A model generated the notes under the pieces. The model saw nothing but the letters and a program-made list of their open reading frames with translations, made no database searches and was not told where the DNA came from. From the NCBI GenBank assembly GCA_040880125.1, contig JBBDJB010000031.1, forward strand, positions 42,483-106,482: a DNA stretch of 64,000 nucleotides, given 5' to 3'. Position numbers and translations under genes: made by a program. Positions 25,213 through 33,191 of this stretch are shown here, piece after piece; within the stretch, counting starts at the first letter, position 1, and every line of letters starts with the position of its first letter. Source of the stretch: JBBDJB01 sp040880125 (GTDB taxonomy: Bacteria; Planctomycetota; Planctomycetia; Pirellulales; JBBDJB01).

Positions 25213-25995
25213 CTAGCCAGGAAAAAGCTGCCACCGCAAGAGCGCGACCGGTCCGGACTGCAACTCCGCCAACAGCGATTGCTGATCGCGATAGCCAGAC
25301 GCCGGCACGAGGCGCCCAGCCACGCGAATTTCCAGCCGATCGGTGGCCATTGGCCAAGGCGAGATGCTCACGCGTTGCGTCGTCTCGGCCGGGTCTTGCG
25401 ATGCGTCAGGTGCGAGGCTCACGTGCTGCCCGGCCGGCACGCCGAACGAATGTGGCTCGCTGCGCGGAGCGCAGCAGAACCAGAGGCTCAGCCCATCGAA
25501 CATCTGCAACATGGCCAGCGCCTGGTCCGTTTGAGCCGGAGTGCAGCAGCCCGACGCGTTGCACTGCGCGAGCCACGACTGGCGGCGCTGGTCGAACTCC
25601 GCCAGCCAGGCGCGGCCCTCCCGGGTGTCGCTCGAACTGGAGCCTTGCAAAAGCGCCGCAAAGTGCCCGGCGACCATCCACGGGGCCAAGGGGCCGTGCG
25701 ATGCGGCGCGATCGATCGACGCCCGCCAGATCGCAAGCTGCGTATCGAGCGGCATTTCGAGGAAATTGCGTGGACGGCCTGTTTCCGGATCGATGTCCGG
25801 GGCGGCGTCCCACGCGCGCCAGCCGTCGTCGTGCGCGTAGATCGCCGCCAGCGCTTCTTCGCCGCCGGGCAGCGGAGCGAAGCGGTCGTTCCCCCACGCC
25901 CCGGCAAGCTCGCCCGCCAGGTGCGCGTGGTCGATCTGCGGGATGAGAAGCCACTGCTGCGGCTCGGCCGGGTTGCCGTGCGGGCGGCGGATCAT
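25213..25995 (-). CDS. DUF3891 family protein
   Basis: A 260-residue soluble protein beginning MIRRPHGNPAEPQQWLLIPQIDHAHLAGELAGAWG, with AAIYAHDDGWRAWDAAPDIDPETGRPRNF and a histidine/aspartate-rich set of motifs (QIDHAHL, HDDGW, GHFAAL), the pattern of the DUF3891 family. The conserved His and Asp residues suggest a metal-dependent fold of HD type, but this is inference. A C-terminal beta-rich part ends ALLRWQLFPG. No partner gene is evident; the next upstream gene starts about 100 bases away. Confidence 0.75.
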   Translation of the reverse strand: MIRRPHGNPAEPQQWLLIPQIDHAHLAGELAGAWGNDRFAPLPGGEEALAAIYAHDDGWRAWDAAPDIDPETGRPRNFLEMPLDTQLAIWRASIDRAASHGPLAPWMVAGHFAALLQGSSSSDTREGRAWLAEFDQRRQSWLAQCNASGCCTPAQTDQALAMLQMFDGLSLWFCCAPRSEPHSFGVPAGQHVSLAPDASQDPAETTQRVSISPWPMATDRLEIRVAGRLVPASGYRDQQSLLAELQSGPVALLRWQLFPG

Positions 25996-26092
25996 GTAAC
26001 GAGGAAAAGGCTAGAGGTGCCGCGCTGTGATCGAGAAGCCGTACGACGCGTGCATTGTATCGAAATCGTGGAGATGCAATGGCGAAGCGGAC

Positions 26093-27508
26093 CTATTTCG
26101 GCGAGTTTCGGACCGGAGTGGGGCGGCTGGCGGTTTCGGCCGGTGGAGCCTCGGTCGGAAGTGCGATCGCGTCGATCAACTGGCGGTCGGCGTCGCCGAG
26201 CTGTTCGGCCAGCGAGGTCTCGACAGTGAACGCCGCCGCCACCCGCCGGCCGGTGCGATTCGCGATCAGGTAATAGTGCCACTGGATCGGCAGCTCCTCG
26301 ACCTGCCCAACCGCGACCACGCGGAACACCCGCTGTCCGTGCTCGTCCGTCCACTCGCCGACTTCCGCGAATTGGCCGAACCGCTCGCCTAGCGCGAAGC
26401 GGATGTCCTTTTGAAACTGCTCCATCGTGGTGAGCTTCTCCGGCGACTGCTCGGGCAGCGCGGAGAGATTGCACTGGGCGATCAGTTCACCGCGGCGTAC
26501 CAGCCGCAGCACCACCATCTCCGGCTCGTCGCTGGTGATGTACCAGTCGCGGTGGTAGCTGAAGTCGAACTGCTTCTTGCGGGCCTGATGCGCCAGCCGC
26601 AGGTTCTCCGGCGTCGGCTCCAGATCCCACTGGGCGAGGCGTTCGTCGGTGAGTTGCTCGGCGTTGGCGAGCGGCTCGATCGTCATCTTCAGCTTGGCGG
26701 TGATATCGAGCCCCGGGCCGACGTGGCTGATGCCCCGCTTCTCCTGGATCGCCAGCTCGAGGTGCGTGATCCGCCGCGCCGTAAGATCGAAGCGGTAGGC
26801 CCCTTTCACTTCCAGTTCGCCGGAGACGCCAGAGACAGCCCCGTCGACGCGGCCGCCCAGGATCACGGTTGCCTGATCGTCCTCGACACGGCCCAGCGCG
26901 GCGCGGACGTCGCTGTGGGCGACCGCTTCCAGCCCGACCAGCGGCGCGAGGACCGTCTGAGGAATGTCCCATTTCTCGCCAACCGCGACCGGTCGGCCGG
27001 GCAGCAGGCCGCCGACCAGCAGGCTGTTGCCGACGATGTCGATCAGATCGACTTCATCGCGGGTGAGCAGCCCCTGGGGGCTGAACATCGTGGTTCGATC
27101 CGGCTGGGCGTCGACGACGATCAGCCGGCGGTCATCGCCGAGGGTGGGTTGGACGCCGCCCTTGTCGACCTTGATGGTCGCCTGGGCCTTCTCGTAGTAG
27201 CGCACGGACCGCTGGACATCGCTCTCCGGGCCGGTGAGGACGCGCTCGGCGTAGCGGATGCCCGCGACAACGCTGGTGGGCAGGGTGCGAACCTTGCCGT
27301 CGGACCGCAACGACAGATCGCCACCTACCTCCAGCTCGCAAGCAACCTGGGTGATCTGATCCGGCAAATCGGAGGCGGAAAGGTCGTAGCTGGGTGAGGC
27401 CTCGCCAGCGGGCTGTTCCAACGCGGACTGGCTCAACGCGATCGACGGGGCCAGGACAAGTGCCGGGCAGAGTATTAGAAGAGTGGCAAAGCCGCGAAAG
27501 CAGGTCAT
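26093..27508 (-). CDS. Secreted protein of unknown function
   Basis: A 471-residue protein with an N-terminal signal peptide (MTCFRGFATLLILCPALVLA, cleavage near ALS). The mature part looks beta-rich: DQITQVACELEVGGDLSLRS, a region with TTMFSPQGLLTRDEVDLIDIVGN, EKWDIPQTVLAPLVGL, DQATVILGGRVDGAVSGVSGELEVKGAYRFDL, and a C-terminal alpha/beta segment (WHYYLIANRTGRRVAAAFTVE). No catalytic motif or family is recognised. Because of the signal peptide it should act in the periplasm or at the surface. Confidence 0.72.
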   Translation of the reverse strand: MTCFRGFATLLILCPALVLAPSIALSQSALEQPAGEASPSYDLSASDLPDQITQVACELEVGGDLSLRSDGKVRTLPTSVVAGIRYAERVLTGPESDVQRSVRYYEKAQATIKVDKGGVQPTLGDDRRLIVVDAQPDRTTMFSPQGLLTRDEVDLIDIVGNSLLVGGLLPGRPVAVGEKWDIPQTVLAPLVGLEAVAHSDVRAALGRVEDDQATVILGGRVDGAVSGVSGELEVKGAYRFDLTARRITHLELAIQEKRGISHVGPGLDITAKLKMTIEPLANAEQLTDERLAQWDLEPTPENLRLAHQARKKQFDFSYHRDWYITSDEPEMVVLRLVRRGELIAQCNLSALPEQSPEKLTTMEQFQKDIRFALGERFGQFAEVGEWTDEHGQRVFRVVAVGQVEELPIQWHYYLIANRTGRRVAAAFTVETSLAEQLGDADRQLIDAIALPTEAPPAETASRPTPVRNSPK

Positions 27509-28190
27509 CTTGTCATCCCTTCAAGCGTACGAGAACGAGACACCAGCGTCCCAATATGAGACAGTTGCGACGGGTCGCGAGCTGCGGTTGGGAACTGCAC
27601 AGCCGCGGAAGAGTCTTTCTAAAATAGCGATGTGCTCCAGTGGAGGGCACTCAAGAGAGATCGACGACCCGCGGGCACAAGTTCAGCGGGATTGCCGGCT
27701 TACGACGGTCAGACGGGTTCGATCCACCCATTTGGGGTGAATGCTGGGCTTGCCAGCACCGGGTCAGATATGGAGAATCGAGCGGCTTGCTGGACGTCCT
27801 GCGATCGACACAAGTCTTTCTGTAAAAACGGTTTGTGAATGATATCGGTCGGGCCGTCCGGTCCTGAGAGGACACTCGGTATGGCTTGGAACGAATTCGG
27901 GCTGCCACCACGCGAACATTTTCCGATCCAAACCGACTTACCTGCGTATTAAGGGAGCGTACTTAATCAAACAAGTGTTTTGGCACGTGGTGTGCTGAAC
28001 ACAAGGCAGCCCGCGTCGCGACGAACCACTTAGTAGTGGGTTGTCACAACCTCGCGGAGAATAGTCCGCGGGGTGTGCTGCTGCCTGCTGGGGACCAGTT
28101 GACGGCCCAGAAAGTCAGGAAACCAGGTCCGATTCGGGCGAACGATTCGCAGGGAACACCGATTCGGCGGACAGAATGAAGAGGTCATTG
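27509..28190 (+). other. Long leader or intergenic region upstream of the sigma factor
   Basis: About 680 bases with no recognisable gene. The last 150 bases are rich in hairpin potential: CGCGGA/TCCGCG around a six-base loop at 28053-28070, GGTTGT-C-ACAACC at 28039-28051, and ATTAAG/CTTAAT at 27948-27967. A structured 5' untranslated region or small RNA is possible, but no known RNA family was recognised. AAGAGG at 28179-28184 is the ribosome-binding site for the sigma gene. Confidence 0.45.
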
Positions 28191-29864
28191 ATGCATAGCG
28201 AATACCGCAATCCGGTGATGCGTCATTTGCGGGATCAACAGATCCGCTTCGCGCCTCGCGAGAAGAAGCTCGAGCAGATCGACCGCGCGGAGCACTTGAT
28301 CAGCGAGATCGATCCTGCGCGCATCTATACGTACGAATATCTCTGCTATCGGGTAACCGGTTACCGGCCCGAGTCGTTTCCGAACACCAAGCTCAGCGGT
28401 GCCGACACCATCCACGATCTGCGTCTGTTGGTCGAGGACCTGTCGGATTCCGCCAACCTGTACGCCGACGCCGTGGGCGAACGCGTGCTGACGGTCGAGG
28501 AAATGAGCAAGATGTTCAAGGTCTCAACCAAGACCATCTCTCGCTGGCGGCAGCAGGGGCTGGTCAGCCGGCGATTCGTGTTCGACGGCCGCAAGCGGGT
28601 GGGCTTCCTGCAGAGCAGCGTCGACCGCTTTGTCCGGAAGAACGAGGACCGCGTGAAGCGCGGGGCCCAGTTTAGCCAGCTTACGGGCGAAGAGCGGCAG
28701 GAGATCATTGAGCGGGCGCGTCGCCTGGCTTTGGCCGGCGGGTGCCAGTCGGAGATCACCCGGCGTCTGGCCAAGCGGACCGGCCGCAGCGTGGAGACGA
28801 TCCGTTACACGCTTCGCCAGTTCGACAAGGATCACCCGGATCTGGCGGTTTTCCCGCAGGCCGGCGGTCCATTGACCGACGAAATCAAAAGCAAGATCTT
28901 TCAGCAGTTCCGGCGGGGGACCTCGGTCGACGCCCTGGCCAAGCGCTATTGCCGCACGAAGACCACGGTCTATCGCATCGTCGGCGAGATGCGGGCGAAG
29001 CGACTGATGGAGCTGCCGCTGGATTACATCCCCAATCCGCGCTTCTCTCGCAAGGGTGCGGAGCGGGTGTGCCTGGCGCCGATGCCCAAGATAGACGACG
29101 GTGGCAAGAAGCCGCGGCGTCCCAGCGGCTTGCCGCCCTACCTGGCCAGCCTGTACGAGGTGCCGCTGCTCACGCGCGAGCAAGAGGCGCACATCTTCCG
29201 GCGGTTCAACTACCTGAAGTACAAGGCGGCCAAGCTGCGTGAAGAGCTCGATCCGGCCCGGCCCAAGGCGGCGCTGATGGACGAAATCGAGCGACTTTAC
29301 GAGAAGGCGGTCGCCACGAAGAACGAGATTGTCAGGGCGAACCTGCGACTGGTCGTATCGATCGCCAAGCGTCACCTCGGCCAGAACGAGAACTTCTTCG
29401 AGCTTGTCAGCGATGGCAATATGTCGCTATTGCGGGCGGTGGAGAAGTTCGATTTCGCCCGGGGTAACAAGTTCAGCACGTACGCGAGCTGGGCGATCAT
29501 GAAGAACTTCGCCCGGACGATCCCCGGCGAGTTCAAGCACCGGGACCGCTTCCGGACCAGCCACGACGAGCTGTTCGCCTCGACCGAGGAGTTCCGCTCG
29601 GATCACCTGGGGCAAGAGAACGCCCAAAACGAGCGGGAGACGCAAGTAGAGCGGATTCTGCGGCGGCTCGACGAGCGCGAGCAGAAGATCATCATCAATC
29701 GCTTTGGGCTGGACCACAGCCAGGAGCCGCAAACGCTCAAGGAAGTCGGGGCGGCGATGGGCGTGACCAAGGAGCGGGTGCGCCAGATCGAGGCCCGGGC
29801 GCTCAACAAGCTGCGGCTGGCCGTTCAAGAGGAGAAGATCACCTCCGACTACGACTTCGACTAA
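28191..29864 (+). CDS. Sigma-70 family factor with N-terminal helix-turn-helix domains
   Basis: 557 residues from the ATG at 28191, preferred because AAGAGG precedes it by six bases; an ATG at 28176 is also in frame. Residues 100-150 form a MerR/excisionase-like HTH (TVEEMSKMFKVSTKTISRWR), 168-212 a second HTH-like block (GCQSEITRRLAKRTGRSVET) and 228-270 a third (TSVDALAKRYCRTKTTVYRI). Sigma region 1.2 is at 313-340 (PPYLASLYEVPLLTREQE), region 2 at 378-445 (NLRLVVSIAKRHLGQ, ARGNKFSTYASWAIMKN) and region 4 at 486-545 (GVTKERVRQIEARALNKLR). Region 3 is almost absent. The tryptophan pair of region 2.3 is W-A. It sits directly before the tRNA and tuf block. Confidence 0.85.
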   Translation: MHSEYRNPVMRHLRDQQIRFAPREKKLEQIDRAEHLISEIDPARIYTYEYLCYRVTGYRPESFPNTKLSGADTIHDLRLLVEDLSDSANLYADAVGERVLTVEEMSKMFKVSTKTISRWRQQGLVSRRFVFDGRKRVGFLQSSVDRFVRKNEDRVKRGAQFSQLTGEERQEIIERARRLALAGGCQSEITRRLAKRTGRSVETIRYTLRQFDKDHPDLAVFPQAGGPLTDEIKSKIFQQFRRGTSVDALAKRYCRTKTTVYRIVGEMRAKRLMELPLDYIPNPRFSRKGAERVCLAPMPKIDDGGKKPRRPSGLPPYLASLYEVPLLTREQEAHIFRRFNYLKYKAAKLREELDPARPKAALMDEIERLYEKAVATKNEIVRANLRLVVSIAKRHLGQNENFFELVSDGNMSLLRAVEKFDFARGNKFSTYASWAIMKNFARTIPGEFKHRDRFRTSHDELFASTEEFRSDHLGQENAQNERETQVERILRRLDEREQKIIINRFGLDHSQEPQTLKEVGAAMGVTKERVRQIEARALNKLRLAVQEEKITSDYDFD

Positions 29865-29897
29865 ATCGAAGCTTAAAATCGAAGAAGCGTTCAATGG

Positions 29898-29940
29898 CGG
29901 CCGTCGCCGTTCCGTCCGCGGAGCGGCGGGGGCCGTTTTC
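29898..29940 (+). terminator. Candidate intrinsic terminator after the sigma gene
   Basis: A 10-base stem (CGCCGTTCCG with CGGAGCGGCG, one G-T pair) around TCCG, extended by CGGCC/GGCCG, then TTTTC. It lies 34 bases after the stop. Confidence 0.6.
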
Positions 29941-30390
29941 GGTTGGTCAGGTGCGGGGTTCGGGGAGCGGGATGCGGGGTTCGGGTGCCGCAGTGCAGCA
30001 TGACATTCACGCTGCCGCAGGGCGGGCGTGATGAATTGCAAGAATTCAAATTTACCCGATTCCCGGTTCCGAATCGCCGGTTCCCGCTTCCCGAACTCCG
30101 CTCCCCGGAGTCCGGCGGCAGCCGGCCGGCGAGGGGACAAANNNNNNNNNNGGCCGTTTTCGGTTGGTCTGGTGCGGGGTGCGGGTGCCGCAGTGCCGCA
30201 TCGGATTCATGCTGGCGCGGGGCGGCGTAGTGACTTTGCAAGATTTACCCGGTCCCAGTTCCGGAATCCGAGCATTCCGATCCACGCATCCCGCACCCCG
30301 CACCCCGGTTCACGCATCCCGATCCCCGGTTCTGGGTTCCCGAACTCCGCTCCCCGGAGTCCGGCGGCAGCCGGCCGGCGAGGGGACAAA
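29931..30390. repeat. Tandem duplication spanning an assembly gap
   Basis: Two imperfect units of about 210-240 bases, 29931-30141 and 30152-30390, flank ten Ns (30142-30151). Both begin GGCCGTTTTCGGTTGGTC and end with the same stretch of more than 50 bases finishing CCGGCGAGGGGACAAA. Inner parts differ and contain C-rich or G-rich short repeats such as GGGTGCGGGG. The gap may hide further copies. Confidence 0.85.
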
Positions 30391-30419
30391 TCTCGTGCCG
30401 AAATTGGGTTTGACCCGGC

Positions 30420-30447
30420 TTGCGGACGCCCGCGGATTCACTATATT
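30420..30447 (+). promoter_or_regulatory. Weak candidate promoter of the tRNA-tuf unit
   Basis: TTGCGG (30420-30425), 16 bases, TATATT (30442-30447), 30 bases before the first tRNA. A better -35 match, TTGACC at 30410-30415, is too far from this -10. Confidence 0.35.
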
Positions 30448-30477
30448 AAGTGATTCTCACGAGCCAATCCAAACTCG

Positions 30478-30550
30478 GCTAGCGTAGCTCAATTGGCAGA
30501 GCAGCTGATTTGTAATCAGCAGGTTGTGGGTTCAAGTCCCTCCGCTAGCT
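30478..30550 (+). tRNA. tRNA-Thr (anticodon TGT)
   Basis: Cloverleaf with acceptor stem GCTAGCG/CGCTAGC, D-arm GCTC...GAGC, anticodon arm GCTGA-TTTGTAA-TCAGC and T-loop TTCAAGT. The T-stem (GTGGG/CCCTC) has one mismatch. The 3' CCA is not encoded. Confidence 0.95.
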
Positions 30551-30651
30551 TGAAACGCAATTTTCTGACACGCAAGAAGATACGAGATACATTAGACGCC
30601 AGAGCGGCGGCTGATCGGGGACGACCCACTGATGGGAAAGGGAGCATCCGC

Positions 30652-30733
30652 GGGGGGTTTCCCGAGCGGTCAAAGGGGTCAGACTGTAAATCTGATGGCT
30701 ATGCCTTCGCAGGTTCGAATCCTGCACCCCCCA
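30652..30733 (+). tRNA. tRNA-Tyr (anticodon GTA)
   Basis: Class II tRNA with a long variable arm. Acceptor GGGGGGT/ACCCCCC, anticodon arm CAGA-CTGTAAA-TCTG, T-arm GCAGG-TTCGAAT-CCTGC. CCA is not encoded. Confidence 0.95.
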
Positions 30734-30924
30734 CTTCGCCTCGCCATCGGCGGCGCGGGGCGAACTGCCTCCAGCAAGTTCGGTCACGCTCGCCGGTTTA
30801 GCCGCCCGGCTGCTCCACTGGGAAACTTGCCGGTTGGGGAGCTTCCCGGGGCGGAGTTGTTCACGCAGTGAGTTATCACCCGGCGGCTCGGTGCGGATCC
30901 GATCCGGTGCTTGAAGGACAAAAC

Positions 30925-30995
30925 GCGGGTGTAGCTCAATGGTAGAGCAATAGCCTTCCAAGCTGAAGACGAGGGTTCGATTCCCTTCACCCGCT
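30925..30995 (+). tRNA. tRNA-Gly (anticodon TCC)
   Basis: Acceptor GCGGGTG/CACCCGC, D-arm GCTC...GAGC, anticodon loop CTTCCAA, T-arm GAGGG-TTCGATT-CCCTT. CCA is not encoded. Confidence 0.95.
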
Positions 30996-31104
30996 TTGAG
31001 GCGCAACTCAAACGGCGGTTGCGGCCTGGCGAGCAAACGGCGACAAACTTGAACGAGAAGACGAAAACCCAGATGTGGCGTGGGGGCAGCAGACCAAGGA
31101 GCGC

Positions 31105-31177
31105 GCTGCTGTAGCTCAGTTGGTAGAGCGCGTCCTTGGTAAGGACGAGGCCAAGGGTTCAAGTCCCTTCAGCAGCT
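31105..31177 (+). tRNA. tRNA-Thr (anticodon GGT)
   Basis: Acceptor GCTGCTG/CAGCAGC, anticodon arm CGTCC-TTGGTAA-GGACG, T-arm AAGGG-TTCAAGT-CCCTT. Last tRNA before tuf. Confidence 0.95.
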
Positions 31178-31245
31178 TTTGCGGATTCAACTTTACAATT
31201 CCATTGAAACCTTCATGACGTCAGTTCGACAGTTGGGGAGAAAGC

Positions 31246-32445
31246 ATGGCCAAGGCAACTTTCACGCGGACCAAGCCACACGTTAACGTAGGCACAATCG
31301 GCCACATCGACCACGGAAAGACGACACTCACCGGGGCGATTCTGGCCACGCAGGCGGAAAAGGGGATGGCCAGCTTCAAGTCGTACGCGGACATCGCCAA
31401 GGGCGGGACCGTCCGCGACGAAACGAAGACCGTGACCATCGCGGTCGCCCACGTCGAATACGAGACCGACAACCGCCACTACGCCCACATCGACTGCCCG
31501 GGCCACGCGGACTTCATCAAGAACATGATCACCGGCGCCGCCCAGATGGACGGGGCGATCCTGGTGGTATCGGCCGCCGACGGCCCCATGCCGCAGACGC
31601 GGGAGCATATCCTGCTGGCCCGGCAGGTGGGTGTGCCGGCCATCGTGGTGTTCCTCAACAAGTGCGACCTGGTCGACGACGAGGAGTTGCTCGAATTGGT
31701 CGAGTTGGAACTGCGCGAGCTGCTCACGCACTACGGTTTCCCGGGCGACGACGTGCCGATCGTCCGCGGCTCGGCCAAGGGGGCGTACGAGAATCCGGCC
31801 GACGCGGACGCGACCAAGTGCATCGCCGACCTGTTGGAAGCGGTGGACGGTTACATCCCCGAGCCGCCTCGCGAGGTGGACAAGCCCTTCCTGATGGCCA
31901 TCGAAGACGTCTTCTCGATCGAAGGCCGCGGCACCGTGGCCACCGGGCGTATCGAGCGAGGCATGATCAAGGTGGGCGAGGAAGTTGAAATCGTCGGCCT
32001 GACCGATCTGTCGCGCAAGACGACCTGCACGGGCGTGGAAATGTTCAACAAGAGCCTGGATCAGGGCCAGGCCGGCGACAACGTTGGCTGCCTGCTCCGC
32101 GGCATTAAGCGCGAGGACATCGAGCGCGGCCAGGTGTTGGCCAAGCCCGGCTCGATCACCCCGCATACGAAGTTCGAGGCCGAGGTTTACGTGTTGTCGA
32201 AGGAGGAAGGCGGCCGTCATACGCCGTTTTTCAGCGGCTACCGCCCGCAGTTCTACTTCCGCACGACCGACGTGACCGGCTCGTCCAACCTGATGGGCGA
32301 CGCCGAGATGTGCATGCCCGGCGACAATGCGCGGATCAGCGTGGAGCTGCAAAAGAAGATCGCCATGGACGACGGGGTCCGCTTCGCCATTCGCGAGGGC
32401 GGCAAGACCGTCGGGTCGGGCGTCGTGACGAAGATCATCGAGTAG
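31246..32445 (+). CDS. tuf: Translation elongation factor Tu
   Basis: EF-Tu delivers aminoacyl-tRNA to the ribosome as a GTP complex. The 399-residue protein has all three domains: GTPase with GHIDHGKT (19-26), DCPGHADF and NKCD, followed by the two beta-barrels (SIEGRGTVATGRIERG; TPFFSGYRPQFYFRTTDVTG). Switch I is unusual: where most EF-Tu have RGITI this one has KTVTI (61-65), although the threonine that binds magnesium (T64) is kept, and the preceding segment (YADIAKGGTVRDETKT) differs strongly from the E. coli type. I recall similar sequences in other planctomycetes. It follows the Thr-Tyr-Gly-Thr tRNAs, as tufB does in E. coli, and precedes tRNA-Trp and secE. Confidence 0.97.
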   Translation: MAKATFTRTKPHVNVGTIGHIDHGKTTLTGAILATQAEKGMASFKSYADIAKGGTVRDETKTVTIAVAHVEYETDNRHYAHIDCPGHADFIKNMITGAAQMDGAILVVSAADGPMPQTREHILLARQVGVPAIVVFLNKCDLVDDEELLELVELELRELLTHYGFPGDDVPIVRGSAKGAYENPADADATKCIADLLEAVDGYIPEPPREVDKPFLMAIEDVFSIEGRGTVATGRIERGMIKVGEEVEIVGLTDLSRKTTCTGVEMFNKSLDQGQAGDNVGCLLRGIKREDIERGQVLAKPGSITPHTKFEAEVYVLSKEEGGRHTPFFSGYRPQFYFRTTDVTGSSNLMGDAEMCMPGDNARISVELQKKIAMDDGVRFAIREGGKTVGSGVVTKIIE

Positions 32446-32487
32446 CCTTCGACCGCGCGTGGCGCCGCGAAGGACGTGACCAAACAA

Positions 32488-32560
32488 AGGGGTGTAGCTC
32501 AATTGGCAGAGCACCGGTCTCCAAAACCGGGGGTTGTGAGTTCGAGTCCCACCACCCCTG
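32488..32560 (+). tRNA. tRNA-Trp (anticodon CCA)
   Basis: Acceptor AGGGGTG/CACCCCT with discriminator G, D-arm GCTC...GAGC, anticodon arm CCGGT-CTCCAAA-ACCGG, T-arm GTGAG-TTCGAGT-CCCAC. It lies between tuf and secE, the usual place in many bacteria. Confidence 0.96.
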
Positions 32561-32713
32561 CCTCGCACAGGGAATTCGCGGAGAACCCGCACCGGCGGAG
32601 CCGAGCTTCGTAACGCGAGTGCCGCACAAGCGGAGGTGCCCCAAGGGGCGAGACGTTGCTGGCGGCGGGAAGCGGCTGCGGGGCGGGAAGTTCAGAAGGA
32701 AAGAACGCATACG

Positions 32714-33118
32714 GTGAGAGAGTTTTTCCAAGAGCTGACGCGGGCCAGCGTGTACAAGCGCGGCCAGGGCCGCCCGGCGCGGGACATTACGTTCGCGGCG
32801 CTGGCGGTAATTCTCGCGCTGGGTTGCTGGCGGCTGAGTCAGACGCTGGGGGCGAGCGAAGCGATCGGGCTCGGGCTGCCGTCGGTGCTGTTGGCCGCCG
32901 GGCTGTGGATCGGCTTTCGGCTGGTGAACATGCCCAGCTTCGCGGACTTTCTCGTGTCGGTGCAGGCGGAGATGAATAAGGTATCGTGGCCTAGCCGCAC
33001 GGAGCTGTTTCGCAGCTCGCTGGTGGTCATTTTCACCATCTTCTTTTTGGCGGGCATACTGTTCCTTTACGACTTGATTTGGCAGCAACTATTCACCTTC
33101 GTAAACGTGCTCGACTAG
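32714..33118 (+). CDS. secE: Preprotein translocase subunit SecE
   Basis: A 134-residue protein from the GTG at 32714 (VREFFQELTRASVYKRGQG), with AGAAGGA about 13 bases upstream; the frame is open to 32636 without SecE-like content. Two extra hydrophobic helices (FAALAVILALGCW and AIGLGLPSVLLAAGLWIGF) precede the canonical part: amphipathic ADFLVSVQAEMNKVSWPSRTELFRSS and the final membrane helix VVIFTIFFLAGILFLYDLIW. The KVSWPSR motif is diagnostic. SecE clamps SecY in the inner membrane; secY lies at 58.6 kb here. It has three predicted helices, like the E. coli protein. It precedes nusG by about 70 bases, as in most bacteria. Confidence 0.93.
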   Translation: MREFFQELTRASVYKRGQGRPARDITFAALAVILALGCWRLSQTLGASEAIGLGLPSVLLAAGLWIGFRLVNMPSFADFLVSVQAEMNKVSWPSRTELFRSSLVVIFTIFFLAGILFLYDLIWQQLFTFVNVLD

Positions 33119-33191
33119 CGCGGGCGCACACGGCGGCTCGCAAGGCGGTTGCGGCAGCTTTTGCTGCCTTGGGATTAGGGGGGACTTTGGC

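Noticed and set aside
24995..25357. Open frame giving an N-terminal extension to the RelE toxin
   Set aside because: The extra residues have no toxin resemblance; the ATG at 25123 begins the RelE-like part.
28021..28150. Possible SRP RNA, 6S RNA or tmRNA before the sigma gene
   Set aside because: Hairpins are present but the conserved SRP core and the tmRNA features were not found.
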